DNA from: Lingula anatina
Lineage: Eukaryota > Brachiopoda > Lingulata > Lingulida > Lingulidae
Direction: 5' to 3'
Length of the DNA: 64,000 nt
Assembly: GCF_001039355.2 (NCBI RefSeq)
Contig: NW_019775751.1
Coordinates: 160,428-224,427 of the forward strand
A program made the position numbers and the translations under genes. Positions 1 to 12,591 of this stretch are shown here, one piece after another (within the stretch, counting starts at the first letter, position 1; each line of letters opens with the position of its first letter). The notes below the pieces were generated by a model. It saw only the letters and a program-made list of their open reading frames with translations. It did not search any database and had not been told where the DNA came from.

Positions 1-548
1 GGCATGTTAGTGATAATATCATATTTAAATTAATAAGATACAAAACTTCAAGATACAGCTATTTGAATATTTAACAATTCAGAAATTACACTTTTGAAAT
101 TAATACGTGCCTGTGACTCAAAATGTTGAATGGCTTGTAAGAGAAAGAATTATTGTTAGTATTCATATGCTGGGTGTAGTTAGTTAGTTAATTTATTCAT
201 TATGTATTTTATAACAACTTAAGCATAAAGTGAGGCTATTTAAAACCAAGTAATAACATTTATGTTAAAAAATTAATTTTGTGAACAATTTTTTTTTGAG
301 GGTCATATATATGCAAATAATAGATTGCTTGCCGTATCTTTGCGCCATTGGGCATGTGATATATTTGTTATTATTATTATTATTATTATTACTATTCCTT
401 TTAGGATTTGACGGGCAAAAATGTGGGCAAGAAAATCACCCTAACCATCAGTTCTGTTTCCAAGGATGATGCAGTTGAATACACCTTGTATGCCATGAAC
501 TCTCATGGACACAGTCAAAAGGCTGTGGCGGTGACATTTGCTGGGGGT
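1..548 (+). repeat. Duplicate of 2724-3271 (probable assembly duplication)
   Basis: The first 548 bases repeat 2724-3271 almost base for base, intron and exon alike, and stop at the single N at 549. The duplicated exon (405-546) is the same Ig-domain exon as 3120-3261, with only a few substitutions and one extra TTA-type microsatellite stretch in the intron. Because the copy ends exactly at an N, a scaffolding artefact or an unmerged haplotype is more likely than a true exon duplication. Splicing 405-546 to the next exon (672) keeps phase but would give an Ig domain that lacks most of its strands. Confidence 0.8.
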
Positions 549-671
549 NTTTTTCAATTCAAATATCCATTATATTATGCCATGTTTTTTAAAACATGCC
601 ATTAAATTGTGCCATTTTTGTTAAAAATATTTCATGAAATTGTGCCATGGTTTTTTCTTTATTTTTACCAG

Positions 672-1770
672 GAATTGAAATAGGTGATGCAGGCAACTAT
701 GAGTGTGCATTCACCATCAGTGGTACAGTGCAGCAGACTCTCTCCTCTGTAGTCACTGTCATAGGTAAGAGTAATATTAGTCTATTTTTTTCTAGACTTT
801 GATTGACAACCCTATGTTGACAGATTTTTTGTTTATAACCTTAACTTGTAAAAACAGTTTTTTAAAAGCTAAATTGATGCCAGATAAAAATATGTAATTT
901 AGTTCTGCAGGGCTCTGGCGTATATATCTTTACACTTGAAATAGGTCACAATCAGTGCAGGGTCAACCCCCAGCCCCATCTCCCTTCTCTGCTTCCTCCC
1001 CTTCATTGAACCCTGAATACCTACACGTTAATTGTTCAAAAAGAAAATATATTTGTGTTCTCTGTCTTCCCAGCTTCTCCGACAGACGTATTCCTTTACC
1101 ATGGCAATATGAGCAACAAGATTTCAGGGGGCCAAAACTACATGTTTGAGGATCGTGTGGAGTCTGTTGTGGGATGTGCAGCTTTAGGCGGTCAGCCGGC
1201 TCCAGTACTTGAGTAAGTGACAAACACATTGGGGTGATTTATCACTTATAACTTATTAAAGCGAATGAAATTTCTCAAAACTAATTTCATTAGGTTTAGA
1301 ATATCAAAAGATTCCTCTAGATTTAAAAAAAAGTTAAGTTTCACCAACCTTGAATGACTATTTGAAAAAGCGATATTTACATTTTATTGCTAGTTTTAAA
1401 AAGTTTAAGGTTAAAAGACTTAAGATTTAATAGTATGATGGAAGACTTTTTGCTTATAACCTTTAATCATTTGTTTTTCCCCTCTCAAAAACTCAGGGTC
1501 AGTATTGGGGACTCTGTCCAAACAGATTTCAATTCCGTTACCCTGGATCCCATTACTGACGCCGCAATCCAGAACGACAAGTTTGCACTGGGTGTGCAGG
1601 ATGCCAACAAGAAGATAAAATGTACCTGGAAGACTCCAGATGCTACCAACCCAAGAGATCAAGGTTCTGTAGAAGTGACCCTCACCATTGGTTGTAAGTA
1701 GACTCTGCTGGGATTGTTCACCATTAGTTGTGATTGGTCCACAGTCGGTTCATCTCTTTCTCTTTTTTTT

Positions 1771-1802
<32 letters not shown>

Positions 1803-1812
1803 TATGCGTGCA

Positions 1813-1860
<48 letters not shown>

Positions 1861-4800
1861 ATGCTCTCTATACATGAGATAATTCACTGTCCTTCCAAGT
1901 GTTACTTAGGATGAGATTTTTCTGACTTTTAGGTAGATTTACAACCTTTTGGGAGTCAGAAGTATCATTAGCCTAGGCTGCCATCTAAACCCAACACCAT
2001 ATTATTCGATTTTTCACTTAATGCCAAACTCATCTCTGTAAATCACATGAGGGTGGCAGTGTATTATACACCATATGTACTGAGAGAAAGTACTCCGTTT
2101 TACTGAAAAACAGCCCTAGAACCAAATAAAGTGTATGTTGCAACTATCGCATAACACTTCTAAGTGTGTATTTTTTCATCTAGGACAGTTTTTATTGCTT
2201 GTCCTATTTTCCGAGTGCTGTAAAGTTTTACAGAGAGTCATTTCTGTTACAGAGAGTCAGCCCTTTATTAGATCCGTACAGGTTAGGGCTAGGATGACAA
2301 AAGTAGGTCAAAATCTAGATAGGGCTTACCTTTACAAATCGAGGGGAAGCTGTGTTACAAAGTAACAAATGTGTTAAGGGAAGTAACAAATTATTATTTT
2401 GTTGTCCTGAGATCTGGCTAAAATTATTGTCATAATGATAACATTATTTCAGATAAACCAATTATCCAATGTGAGAATAACCGTGTCGCCTACAAGGGGG
2501 ACGCTGTCTATCTGATCTGTACCGTGTACGCCATGCCAGAGGCATCCAACTTTTGGTGGGAGTATCCTGGATCAAACGCAACCCACCGTATCAATGGTTC
2601 TGCTACTTCACCTCAAGATAGCCGAATTGTGTCAACAATGGAGGTTAGTCATACATATATTCTGGGACATCAACCAAAAAAAAAAAACGTTTCTATAAAG
2701 ATATAATTTATGGCACCTGTGGGCATGTTAGTGATAATATCATATTTAAATTAATAAGATACAAAACTTCAAGATACAGCTATTTAAATATTTAACAATT
2801 CAGAAATTACACTTTTGAAATTAATACGTGCCTGTGAATCAAAATGTTGAATGGCTTGTAAGAGAAATAATTATTGTTAGTATTCATATGCTGGGTGTAG
2901 TTAGTTAGTAAATTTATTCATTATGTATTTTATAACAACTTAAGCATAAAGTGAGGCTATTTAAAACCAAGTAATAACATTTATGTTAAAAAATTAATTT
3001 TGTGCACAATTTTATTTTGAGGGTCACATATATGCAAATAATAGATTGCTTGCCGTATCTTTGCGCCATTGGGCATGTGATATATTTGTTATTATTATTA
3101 TTATTACTATTCCTTTTAGGATTTGACGGGCAAAAATGTGGGCAAGAAAATCACCCTAACCATCAGTTCTGTTTCCAAGGATGATGCAGTTGAATACACT
3201 TTGTATGCCATGAACTCTCATGGACACAGTCAAAAGGCTGTGGCGGTGACATTTGCTGGGGGTGAGTAGAGTGCAGAGTACTCACTTTTTATTAATACAG
3301 ACACAGGGTGAATGTTTAATTGAAGTGGATTGGTTTGAATGGAATGGAAGTAGGCCTCATTTCATGTAAAACCAGTCCTTCCCCCCCCCCTTTTTCTTTG
3401 ATATGTTACAATATTTTGATTTCCTAATCCATTTCTTTGTAAAACAAATTTTATTGTACTGTCAGTTTCACAAAATATTATCATTCTTGAAATGGGTCAA
3501 TAAATTTAATTTCTAAGTGACAGTAATTATTCCATTACTAGAACACTTGAAATTGTTGACTAAACATATCCCCCGTCCATGTTCATTCTTGTACTTAGAT
3601 CATTTTATTGACTTACTGGCCTTCAAAACCCTAAATATTGTTTTGAGGCCACTTCAGTCTTTTGTGTTTGCCACAGGTCTCATTATTCCTCCCCAATGAA
3701 GTTCTCTCTCTCTCACTCTCTCTCTCTCTCTCTCTCTCAAAAAAGCTACACTGCCAGAAATGGAAATGATTCATTTTGGTTAAAGGTGATCACTTTATCC
3801 AAGGGACACTTATTTTTTTTATTCATTCTTAAAGAAGTTGTGATCTTTTGCCTGAAAATGTATGAATATTTTATACCTAGTGCTTAAGAATGGCAAAAGT
3901 CTTAGAATATGACTTTAGGTCTCAATTTACCTCTTTACCTCTTTAGATTCATCATGTTTAGATTACCTCAGTGTGTTTGATTCCACATCCCATACTAAAG
4001 GAAAGCTTGTACCAGATTTAAACTGCATCCTCCATCACGCAACACTTTCTCTTTTAAACATTAAAATCTTTCTTTTCTTTAGTCACGTCAATTTCCCCCT
4101 CAGATACTATCAGTGATTTCGTAAGTCCTTTATCAATGACCACGCAGAGGGAAGGTTAGTGCCATTGAGAAACGCATTATTGTAACAACCAGAATGTGTT
4201 AGGTGTGCCTCTCTGCTTTTTGCTGCTGCTGAATCCTTGAGATGTGTTTTTTTTATTAAAGGTATTCTATCTGGAATTTTCCTGCCAGGTCAGATCAAAC
4301 CATGAAAAATATGACTTTTTCCAACTCAAAAAGTATTGTTTTACTCCTCCCTGCATTTGGATGTGATGTTTTATAACATTTCTAATGAAATGATTTAGTT
4401 CTAAAAGGCTGGTCAGTTGTTTCGACTGTTTTGTCTCCCTGGTGTATTTGAGAAGGAAATATCAGCAGGGGTTGTATCATTTTTAAAATGTCTGAATTAG
4501 GGCAGATAATTAGCTTTGCAGCATACATGTAGACATAGTGAACATGAATGATTCTAGAGCATTTCAAACACGGATAGTATACCTATAATTAATCTTTTTT
4601 TCTTCCACTGGTTCTAAATTAACAATAGATGCCAAGTACAAGATGTAATGGCCACAAACTTTATTAGCTTTCCCATCTTCTGTTCTGTTGCTGGCTTTTT
4701 ACCACCTAAGTTCACAGTCCTCTATGTGGATTGATTATATTTAGAGGCCTGACCCAGCATTCTGTTCCGATGGGAACAGTGGGCAGCTTTCAAAACTTAC

Positions 4801-6651
4801 GGACCATCCTGCAGATATTTGGATTGATCTATTTCCACGGGGAGTCTCACTAAATTGTTATCTGCTATCGGTGAGGCCCAGTTAATTACCCCCCTACCCC
4901 CCAGCAGATTCGGTAGGCATAACAGACATTTAAGCCTCTTAAGCTGATAGCAATTTAGCGTGAACCTCCAGGGAGTTAAGTTGATCCAGATGGATCGATC
5001 TAGGCATGGGAACCTAGTCTTATAGTGCAGCATTTGTAGATTTGAAACATCTTAGTACAACCCCACTTTGTCAACTTCTAAGCAACGCCAGCTGTAGTGC
5101 TTTATAATGGTTATTATTATTATTTATTTTTTCTTTGTTTTGTTTTGTTTTGTTTTTACATTCATTCATATGAAGAGCAAAACTTACATACATGCAGTAG
5201 ATGTAATAGAAAAGATACATGCCCTTTCAATGCTTTTTTGGCTGACATAGCAATTTAAAGGCTATTCCTTGTCAGCATGTGACCTTGCCTTTGCCATGGA
5301 TGATACAGCTTTTTTTTTAACTGAATATTTCTCAGACATGATTTTTTGTATTTGATTTTTTTTTCTTGATAGACCCCAGCCTCCCATTTTTAAGTCCACC
5401 AAGTCAGACATGCTGAAAACTATTCGGAATGGTTGGACATTTGGACAGGCAGTAATGAAAAATGTGTCGGACCGAAAATCAACCTATCCATTTGAGAAAG
5501 ATACTACCAGTATTATTAGGGTGGTTTATTTTGTTTGTGAATATGATAGATTTGATATGGGAGGGAAAAACGCTTTGGGTCTTATATAATTTTATTAGTG
5601 AGGTATGTTGAATGATGACTGTAAATTCAAAATTGCGGCTCTTAAAACTCTTGTAGGTCCTTTGGACCGACCAAGTCCAATTTTTTACCGGTCAAGACAA
5701 ATTTTGCCGGTCATGACCGATCGGACCAACAGTGTCAGCATGTCTGCCAAGTTGTTATTTTTTTTTTACAACTCAAAATCATGTCTGATTTCGGTGGTCT
5801 TTTATTCTTATTATTTTGCTAACTATTTGTATGCAGTCCATGTGGGTGATACCTTCAAGTCTTCTCCATGACAAATTGTTACATTTGGATGTCTATATTT
5901 CATTCAAAATTAAAAATGAAGGAAAACTCTGTCATGTTTTATAAATAGCTCATGAGGTGATGGTTTTCTTGTGGCTCTGTCACATATAGAGTAAACAGGA
6001 ATGTACGAGTATCATCTGTGACATAGATTATATGCACAACTTTCAGGGTATAAAATCACCCTGTTTTCAGGTCATTAAAATGAAGACAGAAGCAGCATAT
6101 AAAAATTGCTTTTGGACATGCTCAGTATATTATCTCCCTCCTTATGTGCAGACATACACCACTGTTTCCCCACGTGTGCAAAGTCGCAAGACTGGGTTCC
6201 CATGCTTAGATTGATCCATCTGGATCGATCTAACTCACTGGGGAGTCTCACTAAATTGCTATCATCTTAATGGCTTAATTGTCTGTCACGCCTACTGAAT
6301 CAGCTGTGGGGTAAAGATAATTACCCCCTTACAGCTTTACTTGGCGTAACAGATATTTAAACTGTTTAAGTTGATAGCAATTCAGTGAGACTCTCCAGGG
6401 ACATGCTGAAACTGATCAAATATCTGTGGGAATGGTCTCTTACACAGCCAGTAGGTTTGTCTGCACATAGGTAATTTTTTCTCGTATGTTAATGCTTTAG
6501 GCCAGGTGTGACGGTGCCTGTATCAATGTGTGGATTACCTTTGTAATATTTTGGTTTTTTGTTTCTCTTTGCAGAGGTGAGCATGGCCAGCCATATCGGT
6601 GGCAACATTTTTCTGCTAGCCAGTTCGTTGTTGTTGTTGTTTGTGCGATAA
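672..6651 (+). CDS. Ig-superfamily GPI-anchored cell-surface protein, 3' part
   Basis: Exons joined by splice sites and phase: 672-764, 1074-1212, 1497-1693, 2453-2643, 3120-3261, 4083-4154, 6575-6651. The first exon holds a typical Ig F strand (DAGNYECAF). Exons 2-3 form a second Ig domain (B-strand GCAALGG, F-strand KIKCTW). Exons 4-5 form a third (YLICTVYAMP, then DDAVEYTLYAMN). A short Ser/Thr-rich linker exon (TSISPSDTISDF) precedes the last exon, which encodes ASHIGGNIFLLASS followed by a Leu run and stops one Arg after the hydrophobic stretch. A hydrophobic C-terminus with no cytoplasmic tail is the classic GPI-attachment signal, so the protein is probably tethered to the outer membrane face for adhesion or recognition. 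In the third domain the canonical F-strand Cys is Leu (also in the 5' duplicate), so its usual disulfide cannot form. The 5' exons lie outside the window. A single-pass protein with almost no tail is the alternative. Confidence 0.78.
1776..1856. repeat. Compound CT / TG / AG microsatellite
   Basis: Intronic run of CT, then TG, then AG dinucleotides in the intron between the exons ending at 1693 and starting at 2453. No other signal is seen in this intron. Confidence 0.9.
3262..4082. other. Intron of Ig gene with CT microsatellite
   Basis: AT-rich intron between Ig exon 3120-3261 and the linker exon 4083-4154. It contains a poly-C tract (near 3380) and a CT repeat (3702-3739). I see no further exon with matching phase. 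Confidence 0.5.
4799..5025. repeat. Foldback MITE family F1, copy 1
   Basis: Palindromic element of about 230 bp. One arm carries GGGGAGTCTCACTAAATTG, the other an imperfect reverse complement near 4948-4975, and the ends carry GATCGATCTAGGCATGGGAA and its counterpart. Related copies lie at 6188-6444, 25344-25596 and 51020-51252. It has no coding capacity. It sits inside the last large intron of the Ig gene. Confidence 0.75.
5375..5418 (+). other. Possible alternative terminal exon of the Ig gene
   Basis: A good acceptor (T-rich tract ending TTCTTGATAG) is followed by sequence that, in the phase left by exon 4083-4154, reads DPSLPFLSPPSQTC then stop. If used, it would replace the GPI-signal exon and give a secreted form. 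This is inference from an acceptor and phase only. A longer reading frame over the same bases is open but out of phase. Confidence 0.2.
6188..6444. repeat. Foldback MITE family F1, copy 2
   Basis: Second copy in the same intron. Terminal GACTGGGTTCCCATGC, arm GGGGAGTCTCACTAAATTGC near 6240 and its reverse complement near 6378-6400, with a central spacer containing TACCCCCTTACAGC. It lies 130 bases upstream of the final coding exon of the Ig gene. Confidence 0.78.
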
Positions 6652-7326
6652 TCCAGAGCGAGACACCTTAGAAAAATATGATTCAACTTCAAGAACACTA
6701 CATCAGAAAAGAAGAGGCGAAAGACTTTGGTGACCTTGAAGTGAATAATTTGGAGTTTCTCCTTGCAGCAGTGAATGGAAAGATATATTAATACAAATAG
6801 TTCCTCCTCTTTTTACCAGATTAAACCAGGTCACACATAGAGATAGTTTAGTTTATTTGTTACATCAAAGAGATGTATTTAATTTTTGTACTCTTCCAGA
6901 AGTGTCAAAGCTTATTCATGTATTTGTATCTTTTCATGAAAGAAAACGTGTTCATATTTTTTCCTGATCACTTCATTCACTGCTGCTGGAAATACTGTCA
7001 TTTTATTAGAATCTGGGGGCAGTGGTAAGATAATGGCTGCTGTCTGAAAAAAAAATGGGGTGTCAGGCCATGGTGCCTGCACTTAGACCGACAACTTACT
7101 GCTTAGCAGCAAGAGAGAGAATTTCCAAACCTGATGATAAGCCAAGTAATTTAAGTGCCAGATGTAATAAAAGGCCCTAGTTTGGTGGCTGTTTTTATGG
7201 CTTTTTTACTGAGGTGTAGTTTTAGAATTTCTGAAACTTCAATGAAGAGTTGTTTCAAAGATAAAATGGCTTGTTATGGTATTTTTTATTTGGTTTCCCT
7301 GACAGCCTAGATAATAACTAAATAAA
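6652..7326 (+). other. Probable 3' UTR of the Ig gene with AATAAA
   Basis: Non-coding sequence after the stop codon. The first canonical polyadenylation signal noted is AATAAA at 7321-7326. Later A-rich signals exist, so the true end is unknown. Confidence 0.45.
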
Positions 7327-9349
7327 AAATATTTTAACCAAGTTGTTGGGTGGAGTTGATGATTTTGATTTAAAAACCAGCAAGTTCATCACACCTTCTC
7401 CCAGTATCCCCTGTAAAAATGGCCACCAAGTTAAATGTAGAAGTAGTTCTATTTCTCTGTAATGGAAATTAAATCAGTGTGCACATTACTACTGTGAGTA
7501 TGTATAGAATAATGTCTTAGCAGAAATTTGATCTGGACCCCCATTTTTGTAATTATTTTAAATGGTGACTCTAAAATGTTTAATAATACTGATTATACAT
7601 TATGATATGACATTTTTTAAGTTGACCCCCAATCCAGGGAACAAAGAGAGGACGCTTACTATATTTTTATGCTCACAATAATTATCTTTTAGCATCTATC
7701 AATGCATCTATGGTGTATTTTAGAATAGTTACTTCTATACTGAATGATTTATTATTTTCCTTCGTGTTGTGATGATTCAGCTGCTATCAGAGCAGGTATA
7801 TTTTAGACCAGAAAGGGTCACAGAATGCATCAATAGTCAATTAAACCAGATAAGGCACATTCCATAGTTTTCACCCAAGTGTTTTTTTTAATCTGCTGCA
7901 ACACAGCTAAGCCGTTCCTTGAGTTGTAGATGATCTTCCTAACATTATTACATTTTCGTAAACTAAGGCCAATACAGCCTGAGACAGGTTCAATTCAACC
8001 TGGACCTTTTTTATCAGGACCTTTTTCATGTTACTGCAGCATTAATGAGTCATGAGCACTTGTGGGAAAATTAAAAACATTTTTAAAAAAATACTTTATT
8101 TTGTTGATATTATGTTTTGAAGACAACAAGGGGTGTTGGTTGGTGATCTGATGATGCATTCTGAACACCTCCTGAGGCTAATTTAAAACCAGTCTGATTT
8201 CAGTTTCATGTATTCATTAATTTAGACAGTGACTATATGAAATTATGACAATATTTATACACAAACAATTATATTCATATATACTCAGGTAAATAGAGGT
8301 TTTTCGCGATCATGTGTACAGCTTTTTCAGTAGAACTCGATACACATATGTAGCTAACGCCACAGAAATTGTAAAGTGTGATTATAATAATAAATGGGCT
8401 GATGGTTAAGCGTAACTTGTACACTGCACAGTTTGCTGCCTGACGACAAGATATTTAAACTTTGGCTGGCAAACTGTTAATGACAGCAAGCAACTTGTAA
8501 ACAGGGTCTTCACTTAAGATATATTTATATATGGAAATACGTATCATCTCTGTGAAGTGATTAAGGAGTCCTTTCTTCGGAAATGGTGATATTTTTCACT
8601 TGAAATTGTGGTGTTTTAGATAGACCATTGCTTGCTCATGTCTAGGTTGCTTTATACCTACTTTGACTGAGACTGTTACTTGTTGTTTAGACGCAAATTG
8701 TATATGCTTGTGACACGTAGCTTGCATGAACTGCTTTTAATATAATTATTGAAAGGTTTATATTTTTAATTTTTGGTTGTGGAAGAGCTGTGAGCTGTGG
8801 CAGTTGCAAATCACTTTACAAAACTAAAATGCTATATACAGTGGTATTTTTAAAAGGTGTCATGAAGCATTCTGATGACATTTTTTTTTTTTTTTTTTTT
8901 TTTTGAGAAGAATGTTATACAGGTTGTTCACAGGAATAGTTTTTCATGGGAAATGTGTTGTTCAGCAAGGAGCTGGAGTATTCAGCTGTTTAGAATCCAT
9001 TGCATATGTTGATAGTATGATGATAGAATAATTACAACAGATAAGATTTTATCAGCTACTTTTACACCATTCATTATCTGAACTTTTAAATTTGGAGATG
9101 GTTTTGTGAAGTGGAAACAACTGCACAGTGGATAAAGCTGAGAAATTTGGTTTGTCTGCTTAAATGGTTGTGAGCCTCGTTGCATACCGAGGTTTTTATA
9201 TACATATATGTTTCTTGGTGGGTTGTTTGGGTGTATAATTGTACAAATGGCGGCATGGTTTTGTCAGTTTTTTTTTATTACTATACATATGCAGCATCTT
9301 GTTGTTTTTAATGATTACCTTTTAGGTCTGTATTACCAGTGTGTCATAG
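7327..9349. other. AT-rich non-coding region
   Basis: No exon-like frame, splice pair or RNA gene recognised. It contains a T tract of about 24 bases at 8880-8904. It may include distal 3' UTR of the Ig gene. Confidence 0.5.
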
Positions 9350-9623
9350 GGTCATTCAGAATAGATGATCCGAGTACTTACTGATCTGCTGATCTAAATA
9401 TGGCCGACCACACTTCATAAGTGATACTGCTGATTCCTGATGGTCACACCCGCCATTAAACGAATTAAATCTCGGCTCCAAGGTTTAATTGCTAGTCCCC
9501 TGCAGGGACAGCGTGTGGAGGCGGGGAGACCATCATGGATTTAGTGGCATCACTTTTGAATTGGGGTCTGCCATATTTAGTCAGCGGATCAGTAAGTACT
9601 CGGATCAGCTATTCTGAATGGCC
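9350..9623. repeat. Foldback MITE family F2
   Basis: About 270 bp with long inverted ends: the left end reads GTCATTCAGAATAGATGATC, and the right end is its near-perfect reverse complement (GATCAGCTATTCTGAATGGC). The inverted arms extend about 75 bases each and include CGAGTACTTACTGATC. The terminus resembles that of the shorter elements at 14558 and 22270. Confidence 0.82.
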
Positions 9624-11396
9624 TTAAGTGTTTTGATACACTCTCAAACAATTGTATACTGTCACTGTTGTGATTGTAATATCTTTCCACGGATTTATAC
9701 ACATAAAAAAAATGAATAATAATGGTGGGTTATTGATTGAAGTATGTAATACTGAAGTCAAAGAGTTGTGCCGAGCACTTTTCAGCTCTTTATGGAAAAT
9801 GGAAGCGGGATTTTAGAATGCCTGCATGTCGTCTGCTCCAAGCACTTTTCACCACAGATTTTAGCACTTTGTACACCTTGATTATTAACCAATTAGTTGG
9901 ATTTACCAGATCATATGCATTTAATTGTAAAATGAGTGTGAAATTATGGATTTTAGAATGGTCAGATTTGTAAGTAAACGTAGGCAAGGTATTTTAACTG
10001 TGAATTGACGATGATTCTTTTGATTTCTTGTATACGGATTTACTGTACATTGAAAATATATCAGTCTCTAGTGCTTGATTGTAGAAATGTGTGATTCTTG
10101 AACTTAGTTTATTTTGTAAAATTCTCTATCTCTACAAGTATATTGACAGTAACCAACATTCTCTTCCATATATCTCTGGCAAAGGGGGCGCATGACCTAT
10201 TCCATGATTCTGTGTTTATGAATATAGATACACCTATATCAGTGATTACCATAGTTAACCTGTTAGCTAATTTTCTGTTGTTACCTGTGATTTATTGTCA
10301 AGAATGTACTGAGAAATCCCACTAATGTCTTACAGTAAATCCGCAATAGGCACAGTTTGGATAAAGTTGTAGTAACAAAGCAAATTTAAATTGCAAAAGC
10401 TCGACAGATTATGGAAAGGGAATATCCCCGTTTTTTTTCATTGTTATTATTATTTTTTTACAAACTATCCCAGTTAACGAATTAGGGGGAGGCACGTGAC
10501 TGTTAAACGTGACACTGTTGTGATCACGTGGTTCATACCTTGTGTGTGTGGTCCGAGGGGTATCGAAACGAGAAATGGAGCGAAAAACTTAGTCGAGTTT
10601 GAAAAATGTTTCATGGTGTGTACTTTAAAACTAAACTGTGGCGTTTGGATATTAGTTCTTAATTAGTGGGACTGCCATTTGGGTATCGGTTTTTGGTCAA
10701 CTTCACAGCCAGGATAGCAATGTCTTCTCTGTTTGTATTAATGTATTGCTGTGCGTTTCTTTTTAATCTTTCTACCCTCCTACGTCCGACTCTGGGTGTT
10801 TATAAGATTAATAGATGAAAAGATTTTACGTGAAAGACTTTTTGGGATGTAATAAATTGTTGGAAAATGTATTTGTTGGGTTTTGTTTTTCTTTGAAAAA
10901 GGGTAATTTTGAAAGCACGAATACAAATCATTTTGGCAAATTATATCTTGAAAGGTATTTAGTTTGAAATTTCCTCGCCGAGTCTATTTTTTCTCCCACG
11001 CCCAAATGATTGCTTGACCAGGCCCTGCACTTAAACAATTTTGCTACATTCCCTTTCAGATAATTTGGTTCTAAACCAAATACGATCCATTCAGACGCTC
11101 ATGTCTTTCTGACATTTAAGAAAGAAATATCGACTTCGTTTGTAAACAGTGATTGGGAAAGATCAGTAGCTTTTAATGATATTTAGACTAAAAATATGAC
11201 TGGACAATTTCAAACGCGTCGAGTAAACCTTTAAATTTTTACTCTGTTATGTCGTCAATATCTGTATATTACCAACTGCAATACACTGCAACTGAATAAT
11301 GTATAAAGCCATCGCTTTCAGTGAAGAATAGCCATTCAAAGTTGCGTCATTAATAGACGTGTGAAGATTCTTTTGTCTATATAGCTACTTACGTTT
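9624..11396. other. Intergenic, nothing recognised
   Basis: AT-rich. Short open frames here have no splice context or family resemblance. A small CG-containing patch with two CACGTG sites lies at about 10490-10530. Confidence 0.45.
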
Positions 11397-12133
11397 GTCT
11401 ATAGCTACTTATATTTGTCTGGTCTTACCTGCCAATATTTCGTCTGCTTGCAGTCAGACTTGATCAGGGAATGAGGTTTTGATAGGTGTGACAATATATC
11501 ACCCCCTCTGGTGTGTTATTTGATCAGACCCCCCCCCCTTGCCTGCCCCTCTCTTAGGAGTGGTAGGTACAGGTTGGGTAGCTCAGTCCCATCATTCCGA
11601 TTCAACTTGGCCCCATGTAATATCCCTTTAACACTGGACGGCGTCCTTTCTGCGTCCTTTCTGCGACCATGAAATTTGACATCGCTGTGGTCTTAATAAG
11701 GAGGCACGTGCATTGATTTTGTATCAGAATGAATGCTCAATGATCGGCCAGTTGTCGGCACGTAAAATATTATAATTTTTAAACTCTCAAATGGGGCCGT
11801 ACTGCTGGACGCAGAAAAGACGCCGTCCAGTGTAAAGGGGGCTTAAGCAGATGCTGATCGCTTCAAGAACTTTATGTCGTATAGGTCCCGTGGCTCTCCT
11901 TCCAAGATTTTTGTCTTCTAGGGTTGTTGATGTTATACAATACCCTGAACTGTCTGTTCCTGGTGTTGGCTGAAGGCAGATTTTTTTATCACGTTTTTTA
12001 ATAGATGTTTGATGTTCCGTGATTCTTTCTGTTATGGAACGTCCTGTCCTGACTGAAAGCAGACGATATATTGGCTAGTAAGACCAGACAAATATAAGTA
12101 GCTATAGACTTGTAAAGAATCTTTACAAGTCTA
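11397..12133. repeat. Inverted-repeat element with nested foldback MITE
   Basis: Arms 11397-11457 and 12049-12109 are reverse complements (both carry the equivalent of TATAGCTACTTATATTTGTC). Inside, 11624-11841 is a second foldback element whose ends read CCCTTTAACACTGGACGGCG and its complement CGCCGTCCAGTGTAAAGGG. A perfect palindrome AGACTTGTAAAGA/TCTTTACAAGTCT lies at 12107-12133. The structure suggests one mobile element inserted within another. Confidence 0.7.
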
Positions 12134-12591
12134 TTACAATAACATAGATAATGAACTGTTCTACGCGTGACATTAGGTTTATCAAACTAGACGACGTTCC
12201 ATTTCGTTATTAAAAGATTTTGATTTAGTCCAAATGCATTGCTATCTCCCCTCTCAGCTTCAGACGAGCACATGCGCTATCTAACTGGATGAGATAGGAT
12301 AAGATAGCCATGGTTGAAGTTAGTCGAAATACCGTCAATAAACCCCGCTTAATGATCGTAGCCCAGCTTCAACATTTATTATCTTTTGACAATGACAGGG
12401 ATGTCCATATTAACAGTATTGTACGTCTGTAAACTTACTGACTAATAAATAACTGAAAAAGGACACTCCAGTTGAAGTAATGCGTCCATATCATTTAATC
12501 AAAATAAGATAGTCGCGACTCTCGCCCTATCTTGAAAATAATCAGCGAAGTCCGCGTGACACTGACTTTAAATCTCTCCTTTACAGCAACC

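Noticed and set aside
5375-5590. Longer frame PQPPIFKSTKSDMLK after the 5374 acceptor
   Set aside because: Phase does not match the preceding Ig-gene exon and no known domain is seen.
5605-5871. 88-residue open frame with VGPLDRPSPIFYRSRQ
   Set aside because: No splice context, AT-rich tail and in-frame T tract; looks like a repeat-derived chance frame.
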